Shown: positions 1-10,445 of the stretch, in pieces
Position numbering within the stretch: the first letter of the stretch is position 1
Layout of the letters: each line of letters opens with the position of its first letter
Position numbers and translations under genes: made by a program
The notes under the pieces: model-generated
What the model was told of the DNA's origin: nothing
The model's database searches: none
The model's input: the letters and a program-made list of their open reading frames with translations, nothing else
Assembly: GCA_015499985.1 (NCBI GenBank)
Contig: JAAAUF010000402.1
Coordinates: 1 to 35,602 of the forward strand
DNA from: Haplosporangium gracile
Lineage: Eukaryota; Mortierellomycota; Mortierellomycetes; Mortierellales; Mortierellaceae
Direction: 5' to 3'
Length of the DNA stretch: 35,602 bases

Positions 1-159
1 CTTCTCAGTGCATTTTTTAAGAAGGGTACGACGATTTCAAATTGCCAAAGGGATAAAGTTAGTATACAGTGGCCATGAGGGCGGGGATTAAATTGCCTTC
101 TTTTTTTGTTGATGATTCACTCATTTTTCGTTCCCTCATCATTGTCACGAACGCGTGTT

Positions 160-313
160 CACTTAGTATCAGTCGCTACTCGCTTAGTAGAAATCGTGAA
201 TAACTTAACAAGTCCCTAGCCACTTAGTAGAAAGCGCCTATCACTTAGTAGACAACTTTCCTCACTTAGTAGAAAATGCGCCTGCCTTAGTATGAAACGC
301 GTCTCACTTAGTA
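160..313. repeat. 21-bp periodic array with CACTTAGTAG core
   Basis: The core CACTTAGTAG, or a variant with one to a few changes, starts at 160, 181, 202 (degenerate), 221, 242, 263, 284 and 305. Spacing is exactly 21 bp except for the 202 to 221 step of 19. The 11-bp spacers are more diverged than the core but keep a weak AAAnCGCCT consensus, so this is an old tandem repeat whose core has changed less than its spacers. No coding frame runs through it. It could be a factor-binding array two helical turns apart, a subterminal repeat of a lost transposon, or a decayed minisatellite. Confidence 0.85.
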
Positions 314-375
314 AAGATGACCAAATCAAAAAAAAAAGACGCTGGTCCCTTTGTTCTCGATTACTTTTTTGTACC

Positions 376-515
376 AAGGTTGACCGGGTTGAAAAAAATG
401 AGGGGCCTAGTTCTTAGAATACACACGCATTGACGATGCTCGCTATGGGCTGCCGTAGGCGAGCGCATGAACACCTGGTCAAGTCACCTATTTTCTTTTA
501 ACCGGTCGACCCTTT
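376..515. repeat. Nested imperfect inverted repeat with central hairpin
   Basis: A central hairpin pairs GCTCGC (438-443) with GCGAGC (459-464) and TATGG (444-448) with CCGTA (453-457). It has loop GCTG and one bulged G at 458. Outside it, GGTTGACCGGGTT (379-391) is an imperfect inverted copy of AACCGGTCGACCC (500-512), and both flanks continue into A/T runs that also pair. The two stem systems have nearly the same centre, near 446-451. This looks like a small foldback or MITE-like element. No transposase or clear target duplication was seen. Confidence 0.5.
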
Positions 516-520
516 TTTAT

Positions 521-1211
521 TTTTTCTGAACCAGCAGTCAATTCATTCGATAAAAAGCCAGTCGAAACAATTACAGATGTACATCCTTAGCCACACCGCC
601 TTTGATCCCTGATCGCGGCTCGAGCGTGCCCTGCACGTGTACACATTTAACGAAAAGGATGTCTCTTGACAGGCGTAGACTTTTTTTTTCGGCATTGCTC
701 ATCGTAGTGGAGGAACATGTGTATTAATATAAACATAAGATGCAACACCATACATCTTCTCTTTTTGTTGCCCCCTTCACTCTGTCATCCTTCCCCTGTA
801 ATCAAAAGATTTGCTCTATCCCCTGCTTGGCTGGTGAGAAAATGAAAATCTTGAACCCATGTCGGCTATCTCGCACACAGACAAGAAAGAAAAAGTTAAT
901 GAACTTGAAGTGGAAACGAAAATGTGAAAACGTCTTTCCTTTCTTGTTTTCGTTTACTTTTTATTATTTCTTTCTTGCGTCTTTAATTTTCTTCTTGCCT
1001 CTTTATTTTTTGTTGGCTCGCTCTCATCAACAACCGCTGGAAAAAAAAAAAAAAAAAAAAGTCGCCGTCGCCACTTCGATGTCAAGAAATTGCGCCCCCG
1101 CCCTCACCACCGTCACCGTCACCGTCAGGGCCTAGATCAACTGATCAGCTGCCTTTGAACCTTTTGTTTGACGAGAGAGATACGACAGCTCTCAAGTTGA
1201 GCGACAAACGA
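521..1211. other. Gene-free stretch upstream of MFS pseudogene
   Basis: No supportable gene. It contains a 20-bp poly-A run (1041-1060) and low-complexity pyrimidine/purine-rich sequence. The longest open frame here gives a lysine/phenylalanine-rich translation typical of homopolymer DNA. From about 1062 the frame that later enters the MFS pseudogene is open, but no in-frame ATG is found before the pseudogene homology begins. Confidence 0.5.
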
Positions 1212-2802
1212 GATGTTGAATGTGGTTCAGCTCTGCCATCGCCATTGGCGTCGCCGTCGCCGTCGCTCACGGATTCATAAGGAGGCGCAAGGACACCAGA
1301 GCAGCCCGGTGATGGACTACTCTATGGCTGGGTCATTGTCTTTGTATGCTTCCTGATGCAAATGATCCCCATGGGATTCTGCAACTCCTATGGCGTCTGC
1401 CAGGTATTTCTTATTTTTTTTGTGGCATTGACCACCCTGAAGTTTACATTACTCCGCACGCATCCTTCAACAACAAAAAATTAGCCTCTGCATACTATGA
1501 CGATAGTGCTTTGGACTACTATCTGGCAGAGACGTTCAAGGGCTTAACATTCATTTTCCAGGTCTCATGGGTCAGCACCTTGACCATGATCTCTATGGAC
1601 ATTTTCAGCCCCTTCATCGGTTTCCTCTGCGACTACATCAGTCATCGCCCCGCCGCACTCCTAGAAATCATCATCATGACCCTCTCCCTCATCCTCGCCG
1701 CCTTTGCAACGCAACTCTGGCACCTCTACCTCGCCCATGGTCTACTTTATGGCCTTGGAAGCAGTCTCACATTCTTCGCGGCGATGACTCTACCGTCTCC
1801 ATGGTTTACTAAGAACCGTGGTCTGGTGACAGGGATTATGTTTAGTAGTGACGGGGTGGGTGGGATATGGATTGCGCCTGTCGTGGGGAAGATGCTGCAT
1901 GGGAGGGGGTTGAATTTCGCGGTGCTTGTTTGTGCGGCGAGACATTTTTTGGTACTTGTGCTGGCAGGGCTGTCGTTTCGGACGAGGGTTGAGTCTAGAA
2001 GGGAGAGGGTCCGAAGGATAAGGAAAGGATGCTTCTATTGATGAGGGAGGGGAAGAGATGGATGGGATCAGGATGACTCGACAGCAGCAGCAGCAGTGTG
2101 GATACGGAGGTGGGTTGTTCGATCTTTCGGGATTGGAGGACATGCGGTTTGTGCTGTTATGTATTGCAGGTGTTTTCATCATCGGGGGGCATTACACCCC
2201 AAGTTCTTTTATTGCTGATAAGCAAAAACCACCTTCCAGTAACGCCATGTAACTGCGCCATCTGAAAATCATGATCGAAGAAAACTAACAAAATACTTCT
2301 GCCATCGATCCCCTGCTTAGCATATGCAACACAACACGGCGTCAACAATACAACTGCAGCATTAACAGTCGGAGCCCTAGGTGGTTCTTTGGCTGTAGAG
2401 CGAATCTTGATGGGCTTTATCTCTGACCGGATCGGCTGCATCAACGCGCTCTGCCTGTTGATTTTGACACTCTGAGTCCTTGTAAAGACAGCGCTCGGCA
2501 TGTTTATCTTTTCGGTCGCCTTTGGTCTCTGCTGCGGGGCATATATGAATCTAGCCTTGTCTGTCGTGGGGGTCATTTGTGAAACGGATCGTTTGGCTGC
2601 AGTAACAGGAATATTATTTGTGGGCATGACTGTGGGCGACATTATTAGGCCACCAATCGCGGGTGCGTTTTTGGAAACGATTAGGCATCGCACGGATTAT
2701 ACCGCGCTTATCCTGTGGACGGGGAGTGTGATGATGGTTGGGTGTGCTATCCATTTTGTAATTCGGTTCTTGAGCGACAGGAAGTTCTTTGTAGCCGTAT
2801 AG
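1212..2802 (+). pseudogene. Decayed MFS transporter (monocarboxylate-porter-like)
   Basis: This is a broken paralogue of the two intact MFS porters in the window. Recognisable blocks run in order: LYGWVIVFVCF and NSYGVCQ (to 1403), YYLAETFK (1514 on), the first six membrane segments to about 2020, a block around 2103-2215, and the last segments from 2321 to a TAA at 2800-2802. Lesions relative to the copy at 8508-10307 are these. (1) TAA at 1278-1280 lies in the frame of the first block. (2) No AG acceptor precedes the conserved codon at 1514. (3) TGA at 2039-2041 is followed by a shift to another frame (GCTTCT from 2031). (4) A GATAAG near 2216 stands where a GTAAG donor is expected. (5) TGA at 2473-2475. 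A downstream AG at 1560-1561 would splice in frame but remove the YYL-ETF segment. It shares the simpler intron pattern of the 8508-10307 gene. The start is not defined. Confidence 0.85.
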
Positions 2803-2948
2803 ATGTATTATTGTTTATTATTTGTCAAAGTAATTTAACCGCTATTAACTATAATAGAGAGAGAATGTGTGTATAGAAGTGATGATATGTACAACGTGAA
2901 AAGTGGCAAAGATCTCGCCCACTTAGCATCCTTTCTTCAGGTGCTGGT

Positions 2949-4176
2949 TTACTTGCCAGCCAACTGCTCCCACTGGTTGGCCTGGAGAGGGGTCATCTCG
3001 TTGTTTCCCTGGTTGGTTGGCATAAAGATGACACGGGTATTGGATCCCTTGGCCATGCTCGACATGGTCTCAAGGTAACGGATCTGCATGGCCGCAGGCG
3101 TGTTCAAGATATCGGCAGCAGCCCTCATCAATTTGGCGCTGTCAACCTCAGCCTGGGCAGCGATGACCTTGGACTCGGCCATACGCTTGGCCTGTGCAGC
3201 AGACGAGAGCGACTCCTGAAGATCCTTGGAGAAGGTGATATCCTTGATCAGGACCGACTCGACCTTGACTCCCCATTCACCTGCGGGGCCGTCAATCACC
3301 TCCTGGATTTCCTCGCCGATGGCCTCACGGTTCTCGATCAACTCTTGGAGGACGCGCATACCCAGAATGTGGCGGAGGGTTGTTTGTGTTCTATATGGAT
3401 GTGTGTTACAAGAGACGGTTAGTAAATGGGTAAATTGTTGTCCGGACATTGTTCCCCTTTATACTAGTGAGCCCCTTTTTGTCAATTAATATTTACCTTT
3501 CAATCAAGGCAGCCTGGACGTTGCTGACTCCAAAGTAAGCCTGCGAAGGGTTGACGATATGCCAATACAACACAGAATCAATCTGAACATTGACATTATC
3601 CTTGGTCATGATAACCTGTCGAGGGATATCGGCAATCTGGATCTTGATATCGACCTTGGTCAGCTTCTCGGTGACGGGGTTAATCTTTGTCAGACCGGGG
3701 TCGACAATCTTGTAGAATTTGCCAAAGCGAGTGATGAGACCCACGGAGCCCTGAGCGATGGACTTGTAAGGGTTGGGACAGCAAATGCAGCAGGGGACGG
3801 TTCCGAAGGCACCGAGGATGTTTCCAGCGGTGTTCATCAAACTTCCGTAGACGCCGTGGTTTTCATCGTCAGGAGAGAACTCTATTGTAGGATGGTGTTC
3901 AAAAATCAAAGCAGGGGGGGGGATTAGAGTGTGTGTGGAACATGAAACCATTAAATTTATGTAAGGCGAGCAAAGATGTGAACACAGCGAGGGAAGAAAG
4001 GTCGAAGGGAAGTAAAAGAGATGGAGTGGTTCCTGTCATTGTGCATTCGAATGTTGTTGTTTTTTTTTACCTGCAGCGAATGACTTTTGCATTCCATGTT
4101 GGCGACGGGGCTGGTTGGTGACAGTGGGGCTGAGAGTCTCCAAGTTAATATCGTTGGCGTTAGCGCGAGCAGACAT
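2949..4176 (-). CDS. Stomatin-family SPFH/band-7 membrane protein
   Basis: Three exons, 4176-4071, 3881-3497 and 3390-2949, with GT-AG introns of 189 and 106 bp, give 310 aa. The start MSARANAND is the first ATG after a pyrimidine-rich leader and TATA box. Residues 1-46 are a short cytosolic tail. Residues 47-72 form the hydrophobic hairpin expected of stomatins and contain the CCICC cluster (66-70), which is likely palmitoylated (inference). The SPFH domain follows from about 78 (GSVGLITRFGKFYKIVDPG), then the C-terminal helix rich in Ala/Glu/Lys (SAAQAKRMAESKVIAAQAE, 227-245) that drives oligomerisation in the family. Stomatins coat cholesterol- or ergosterol-rich membrane patches and regulate channels and transporters. 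It sits between MFS genes, but nothing shows a functional link. Length is normal for the family. Confidence 0.93.
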
Positions 4177-4331
4177 TGTTGAATAGTTGCTGTTTGAAAG
4201 GAAGAGGGAGAAGAAGTAAAGAAGAAAAAAACGAGTGGTGCAGGAGTATGCAGGGACAGAGCGAGAGAGAAAGAGGGTGAAGATGAGGATGAATTGAAGT
4301 TCGACCGTCGGCGATCCCCCCGCTCTTTATA
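4177..4331 (-). promoter_or_regulatory. Stomatin core promoter and pyrimidine-rich leader
   Basis: Read on the minus strand, TATAAAG lies at 4331-4325, about 150 bp before the ATG. It is followed by a G-run and GATC, then a strongly pyrimidine-rich leader (about 4310-4190) ending at CAACA-ATG. TATA position and leader length fit a transcription start near 4300. A very similar TATA/G-run/GATC block lies upstream of the MFS gene that starts at 10307. Confidence 0.55.
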
Positions 4332-4339
4332 AGCATTTT

Positions 4340-5840
4340 CGACTCCTCCAGACAAAGTCGACAGTGCGTTGCGGGTCTCGCGAGCTTTTTTTCTGCTCTT
4401 GCGAGAATGTATATCAGCCTATCCGAGCACCGCAATCCGCAACCCGCATCATCGCTAGCTAAAAAAGAAGGATTCGTCTTTCTCAGCGATTGTTTGTCTC
4501 ACTAGTGCAAGTAGAAGGGGATGTGAGCCCAGAGTCGACCCCTTCTTCCCCTTGTTGGGTGACAATGGAACCATTCTAGGTTTTTGTGACCACTGCTTTT
4601 TATTCGTCGGCACGGCGGACAAGGTTGGGCTGAGGAAGGGTGGATGAAGTTTATCCCCCTTTATTGTTTCTTCCCTCGTCGTCCCTGCTTGCTATTCAGA
4701 CCATCTGCCACGCATCAGAGAGGAGTCCCTTCTCTCTGCCTTAATGTCGCAGAAGAGTGAGCTGCAGTTGACTATGACCCTTTATTTCTTTTCCGTCTTT
4801 TCCTTACGTTCTTAGAAATCCCCTCATCGCCCTCTTCCAACAGAACCTTCATCTACCCACGCGCACTTCACTCGCCAACTGATCAACAGTCGACATCGAC
4901 CCGTTTGCCATATTTTAAAATCCCTCACGCACGCGCCCCATCTCTTCACCTGTACATATCTGCTCTATAATCCCTCAAGCTCGACTTTCAATTTTAGAGG
5001 GGCTAAAAAACACAAAAAAAGAGAAAGGAGTCTAGGTCCCGTTATCAATAAAAATCAAGACTGTTACAGTTGCCATCATCGGCAGTATCAATCATCCTCG
5101 CCACCAAAAATTTGTTCTCTTTGTCGAACGAACACCGCCTCGCCACTCACACAGCTAAAATGATGTCCAAGAACTGATGGTTCTCAAGTCGAGGACAGAG
5201 GAGGGCCGAGGAGAACGACAGAAGTAAGAGGATGGACAGGCCTTTGTTGCATTATTCGTGGTATCCTTTCTTTCAGATTGCTCGGAAGAATTAGTCTAGA
5301 GTCACAGACCTGGCATTTCAACCTTGGAGGTACGAAAACGGTCAGTGGCTTTTCAAGTATGCTTCAGATCACCTGATAAGATAATCTTTATAGTAAGGGG
5401 CGTTCATTGCTTTCTTCTCACGCCTTCAAGAGTTCAAACAGCGCAGCAGCACCAAAAGGTATTTTGCTTTTTGTAGATTTTTCAGGCCAAGGGGATGCGG
5501 CCAAAGGGCAGATCCTTTTCCCTTCGCAACCAATCACTTTCGTATCTGCCCAACTTTTGGCACTCTTGAGACGCATGTTTGTTGAGTCAAGAAACACGAA
5601 AACTTACTTGGGTGTTCGTTGTTTTGTCAACGCATCTTTTTTCCCTCCTAGAGTATGAATGTGGTATGTATGACTTGTCATCCAGCGTTCTATTGTCGCA
5701 ATAGAGTAAGAAATAAGAAAAGTCAAAAAGGAGTCATCATTCCTTTTCTCCGATGAACGACGGCAGACTTTAACCTTGTTTCGAACGAGGGTGTGAGGGA
5801 GGAGTATTAACTGTCCTATGGGACCATCTATTTATTCCGT
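4340..5840. other. Intergenic region between divergent stomatin and MFS genes
   Basis: About 1.5 kb between two divergently transcribed genes. I see no supportable gene or RNA. A short open stretch at 5407-5658 lacks splice context and family resemblance. Promoter elements for the MFS gene probably lie in the right part of this region, but no specific motif was identified. Confidence 0.4.
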
Positions 5841-6058
5841 TTGTCTATATATATATACATTTGTCTCTTCGTACTCTTCATTCTCTCTCTTTCTTCTCTG
5901 CTTGTGCTTTCTTCTTCCACTTTTCTTCACTGTTTGTACTTTCGTTCCTCACCTTTCCCCTATACATATATACCCTGTCGTTGGATCAAGCAAAGAATCA
6001 AAAGACAACCGCCCTCTTTCATTTACATTTAAGCACTAAAGAACGAAAACAAAAAAAG
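5841..6058 (+). promoter_or_regulatory. TATA-like element and CT-rich leader of MFS gene
   Basis: A TATATATATA tract at about 5848-5858 is followed by roughly 90 bp of CT-rich sequence and then an A-rich segment directly before the ATG at 6059. Open frames across this tract give only Phe/Leu/Ser low-complexity peptides, so it is read as 5' UTR rather than as an N-terminal extension. Confidence 0.45.
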
Positions 6059-8042
6059 ATGCACCCTCAAGAGACAGATCATGGTCCAGTAACGGGTGAA
6101 AAGTTAGCAGATCCGGATATTCTAGTACCTCCACCGGCCACCCTCGTCATTCCAGCCCAAATTATCGCACCAGAGGTCATGGAGCAATTGGTGGACGAGG
6201 AGACAGTACTTGACGAACAAGCTCAAAGCAGACTACCATCGGATGTCGAGGCGCCGTTTGATGGACACAACGACGTCGATAACGAGCAACCCTATGGATG
6301 GGTCGTTGTTGCGGCCGCCTTCTTTGTTCAGGCCGTCGTCATCGGTACAGTCAACGGATACGGCGTCTACCAGGTTAGTTCTTGGTCAGATGGGCGCACA
6401 AGCCAAGAACATCGAATAAGCTGATCTTCCTTTCATTTCTCTAACAGGCGGCCTTTTTTCCCGACTCTGTAACGCCCTTGCTATAGGACCAATACATTAC
6501 CCACGACTACAACACTTCGTCAACATTCCAACTTGCATGGGTCGGGACACTAAACGTAGTCGGCATGGACTTGACAGGGCCCATTACAGGACAATTTGCA
6601 GACCACTTTGGATACCGGATCAGTGCCTTTGTCGGTGCCCTCATCATGGGCGCATCCCTAATCGCCACTTCCTTCTCGACACAAGTCTGGCAGCTGTACA
6701 TCTTTCAGGGTATCCTTTATGGATTGGGCGCCAGTCTGGCGTTCTTTCCGTCCCTGAGTCTTCCCTCACAATGGTTTAAAAAGTAATTTGGGCAATTCTA
6801 CTGTTTGCTTTTTTTTTTTTTTTCTGCGATGGACCTCATTTTTTACTTTGCTAACGAGTATTCTGTTTGTTTACCATATATGTAGGCGTCGTGGATTCGC
6901 AACTGGAATCGCCGTTGCAGGAGGAGGCTTCGGAGGACTCATCATCTCACCTGTCACAACAGCACTGTTCACAAAGATAGGATACCGCTGGACAGTCCGG
7001 ACCATGGCGATCGTTCACCTCGTCATCCTCATCCCAGCATCAGCACTTTTCAAAGCCCGTGTCGAGTCAGGCAAGGATCGGACCAAGCGACTGAAGCAAG
7101 AGCAATCGGCTAGGGAACTTGCTGCAACCAGTGAGAAGGAGCTCCAGGATCTCAAGGATGCGACGGCGAGTGTGCCGAAACCAAAAAGACAGGTCATGGA
7201 TTTCTCGGTTCTCAAGGAGGTTCGGTTCTTGATCCTTGTGGTCCTTTCTTTCTTTGTTGCTAACGGTTACTTTAACCCCTATTACTTCTTTCCAAGTAAG
7301 CACTTTTTCTTTTCTTTTCATGAGCTTTTGTTGTTGTGTATATTCTTTCGGCGACCTTACGTTTTTTCCTAATCGATGTATTTATTCTTGTACTTTAGCA
7401 TATGCGCAAAAGAATGGCGTCTCAGTGTCGACAGCCTCACTGCTGATCGGTATCCTGAACGGATCGAGTGCCATCGGACGAGTGTCAATGGGTCTGGCAA
7501 GCGATTATATTGGCGACATCAACACGCTCCTGATCTCAAGCCTGTGTGCCTCGCTGAGTATCCTGGTCGTCTGGATGTTTGCCGGCACCTCCGTCGTCAT
7601 GATGACTATCTTTTGCATCATTTATGGCTTCTTCTCTGGATCCTTTGTCGCCATCGTTCCCACCGTGGCTGCTCATCTCTGTGGTAAATTAGCGTTTGTT
7701 TTTTTTTTTTTTTTTTTTTTGTTTGCTGCTTCGCGGGTTAGGTTGTTGTATTCGTCATGAATTGATCCTCGACCAACTCTTGACTCAACTCGACCTCGCT
7801 TCTTCGTCATTTATCGACTAATAGGTATCAGCCGGTTGGCGAATATGACGGGAATTGTGTATGGAGGCATTGCAGTCGGAACCTTGATTGGTTCACCCGT
7901 AGGAGGCGCATTATTGGATATCAGCCAAGGGGTGAACTACCGCCCACTGCAGCTCTGGGCTGGTTTGGTCATGGCTGTTGGTGTCGTCTTGACCGTCATC
8001 CTCAAGTTCATGATGAATCCCAAACCATGGGGAAAAGTGTGA
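6059..8042 (+). CDS. MFS transporter, monocarboxylate-porter-like (MCH/SLC16 type)
   Basis: Five exons, 6059-6373, 6487-6782, 6886-7295, 7399-7683 and 7825-8042, with GT-AG introns, give 507 aa. The ATG chosen follows an A-rich context after a CT-rich leader; upstream in-frame codons are low complexity. Residues 1-79 are an acidic, Pro-containing cytosolic tail. TM1 starts at PYGWVVVAAAFFVQ (about 79) and contains the family signature NGYGVYQ (99-105). The loop GPITGQFADHFGYR after TM2 is the MFS motif-A region, a long central cytosolic loop rich in Lys/Glu lies near 260-310, and the last six segments follow, ending KPWGKV. The family moves monocarboxylates, riboflavin or related small molecules by proton symport; the substrate here cannot be told. 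Introns 2 and 4 are absent from the paralogue at 8508-10307. Intron 4 holds a T-run of about 22. Confidence 0.92.
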
Positions 8043-8507
8043 AAAGCGTGGAGAACACAAAGGTAAAAAAAAAAACAAGAATCATAGAAGCGGCATATAC
8101 ATTAGCATACCACATATAATATGTCTAATTAATACACGCCTCACCGAACCGTAAAATAAAACAAAGCATTTTAAAGACGTAATGTACATTCTGGTATGTG
8201 CCAAAGGGGGGGGGGGATGTATTTGTCGCCGCATATCTGGATATTTTTTTTGTGCTGTAAAGTGGCTCAAGACTGGCGTAATTACCTCCAACGCGCACAG
8301 ATAAGCAATCAGCGATCACGATTACTAGGTGAGGCTGATTAGCGTCGGCTGTCTGACCGACTACGATAAGTCTTACAAGGCGAAGAATGACATTACTTTC
8401 AAGCGCGAAACCCACTTACAGGATCCTAATACTTCCTCTTTCTTTCAACATTGTCGTCTACATATAAATGATGCACAACAAAAAAATAACGAACAAAACT
8501 GACTGGC
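8043..8507. other. Convergent intergenic region with shared 3' ends
   Basis: Two MFS genes converge here. A candidate poly-A signal AATAAA at 8155-8160 (+) lies about 115 bp after the upstream stop. A poly-G run sits near 8207-8216. No gene is supported; weak open frames on the minus strand have no coding character. Confidence 0.5.
8155..8160 (+). terminator. Candidate polyadenylation signal AATAAA
   Basis: Canonical AATAAA hexamer downstream of the MFS gene ending at 8042, in a T/A-rich context. Fungal signals are loose, so this is only a candidate. Confidence 0.3.
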
Positions 8508-10307
8508 TTATACTTTGGCAAAGAGATCTCGACTGGTGACAAACTTCATCACAAACTGAATCAAACTCGCAATGAGCATCGCACTCCCCGACCAAACAAT
8601 CACCCCCGTGTAATCCGTATGATGCCCCACCGTATCTAAAATCGCTCCCGAGACCGGCGATCCTATCGTTGACCCAATCGTCATCACCGCATACATGATT
8701 CCCGTCACCGACCCCAATCGATCTAATTTCCCTGCGATCGCCGAGGATGCAGAGATGGCAGACGAGACGTGGGCTCCGCCGCAGAATCCGTAAGCGACAG
8801 AGAAGATGATCATCATGGTTGATGTCTTTGCAAACATCCAGAGGAAGAAGAGGGTCAGGGTTGTGGCGAAGGTCGAGATGCAGAGGGCGTTAATGGATCC
8901 GATGCGATCGAGGATAAAGCCCATAACGATTCGACCGATGGCTGCAGATCCGTTCATAAGTCCGACCATGAGTGCTGCAGTTGACTCGTCTACATCGTAC
9001 TGGATCGCGTACGCTACAAGGCAAAGAAAGCAAGTGTGAGTTTCTTCATATATTTATGCCAGAGACAGAAAACAAACAAACGAAACATAAAAAGAAACGA
9101 ACTTACAGGTGATAAAGAAGAATGGAGAAAAGTATCCACTAATGACAAAGGCGCACGAGACAACCAAAAGACAGAACCGCAGATCTTTAAGGATAGTGAA
9201 ATCTATGAAACTCCGTTTGCTCTCCGCCTCCACAGATTCACCCTCACAACATCCGAGCCGCCTGATCCTCCGTCCTTTCTCACGGCCTGTCTCTCGGCGC
9301 GCTCTATACAACAATCCCGCAGGGATCAAGAGAACCAAGTGAGTGGCGGCAATCACCAGCATCGTGAACCTGAACCCCTTGGTGTTCAACAGGCGACTGA
9401 CAATGGGCGAGATCCAGAATCCTCCTATTCCTCCACCACTGATTGCAATACCTGTGACAAGGCCACGGTTCTTGGTGAACCATTGAGAGGGCAGGGTCAT
9501 TGACGCAAAATACGTCAGACTGGTGCCGGCGCCATAAAGTAGCCCCTGTGTCAAATAAAGTTGCCAGACTTGAGTCGAAAAGGCGGCCAGGACTAATGAA
9601 AGAGTCATTACAGAAGCGCCGATAAGAGTTGTCGACCGATGTCCGAAATAATCACAGATCGCTCCTGTGAATGGCCCAAGGGCGTCCAGAAGTGTCATTG
9701 CTAGAGTCCCAATCCATGTAATCTGAAAGACTGTCGCCTTGTCTTTAAACGTCTCTGTGAGGTAGTAGTTCTAGTAGAGGGACAGATCATTCACCCAAGG
9801 AAAGGGGAATTATAAGAAGTTAGGGATCAGACTTTCATTCGAAATTACCTCTCTGCATGAGACGAAACAGCATACAAAGCGCATGGTAAATGATGATGTT
9901 ACAAAAATTAGGGGGAGAGGGAAAGAAGAGGAGGGAAGACGATCTCATACCTGGAAGACACCATAGGAGTTACAAAGACCCATGGACACCATCTGGTACA
10001 CAAAGCAGGCAAAGACAACCACCCAACCATACGCCGGGCCATCGGCAAGCATATCATCGCCCGCTGCTGCTGTCTTTGCTAAAGAGTCGCTGCTGAGGGA
10101 CGCAAGCTCAATGTCGACATTCTCCGCCTCCACTGTCTTTGTTGCTCCATTGTAACGGTCGCCCGTGAGTGCGATATCAGAATCTTTGTTTGTCAAAGTG
10201 TTATTGCTATTGTTGTGATGGTGGCAGTGGTGATGATGTCCATGTTGAAGGGCTGATTTGTTGTCTGGGTGTTGGGAAAGATCGAGAGAAGTGGTTGATT
10301 TTGGCAT
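8508..10307 (-). CDS. MFS transporter, monocarboxylate-porter-like, second copy
   Basis: Three exons, 10307-9951, 9770-9107 and 9013-8508, with introns of 180 and 93 bp, give 508 aa. The start MPKSTTSLDL follows an A-rich leader. The tail (1-91) is cytosolic and carries a His/Cys cluster (HGHHHHCHHH, 22-31) absent from its paralogue. TM1 begins at AYGWVVVFACF (about 92), with the NSYGVFQ signature at 113-119. YYLTETFK opens exon 2, and the motif-A loop GPFTGAICDYFGHR lies between TM2 and TM3. WFTKNRGLVTG lies between TM4 and TM5, a Lys/Arg/Glu-rich central loop follows TM6, and MGFILDRIG marks the start of the second half. It ends TSRDLFAKV. It is closer to the pseudogene at 1212-2802 than to the 6059-8042 gene in both sequence and intron pattern. 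Substrate unknown; a proton-coupled small-acid porter is the family expectation. Confidence 0.92.
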
Positions 10308-10407
10308 CTTTTCAAAAACAAGGGAGTGAAAGTGAAGAAAGAAGGGTTGTATAATTTTGTTCTTGTATGACAAAAAAAAAATGAGGAAAAAAATAAATAA
10401 AAAAAAA

Positions 10408-10445
10408 GGATTACCAGGATCCACCCCCGCGCTTTTTATGCGGTG
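10408..10445 (-). promoter_or_regulatory. TATA-like/G-run/GATC core promoter block of second MFS gene
   Basis: On the minus strand the order is CATAAAAAG, GCGGGGG, then GGATCC, about 105-135 bp before the ATG at 10307. The same order and spacing (TATAAAG, GCGGGGG, GATC) occurs upstream of the stomatin gene. The first element is TATA-like rather than perfect. Confidence 0.4.

Noticed and set aside
160..313. CRISPR array
   Set aside because: Repeats of about 10 bp with 11-bp spacers in eukaryotic DNA, no cas genes; it is a periodic array, not CRISPR.
740..1135. 131-codon open frame rich in Phe/Leu/Lys
   Set aside because: Low-complexity translation of T-runs and a 20-bp poly-A; no family resemblance or splice context.
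1404..1561. Functional shortened splice form of the first MFS copy
   Set aside because: It is in frame across this intron, but the upstream TAA, downstream frameshift and second TGA still prevent a full transporter.
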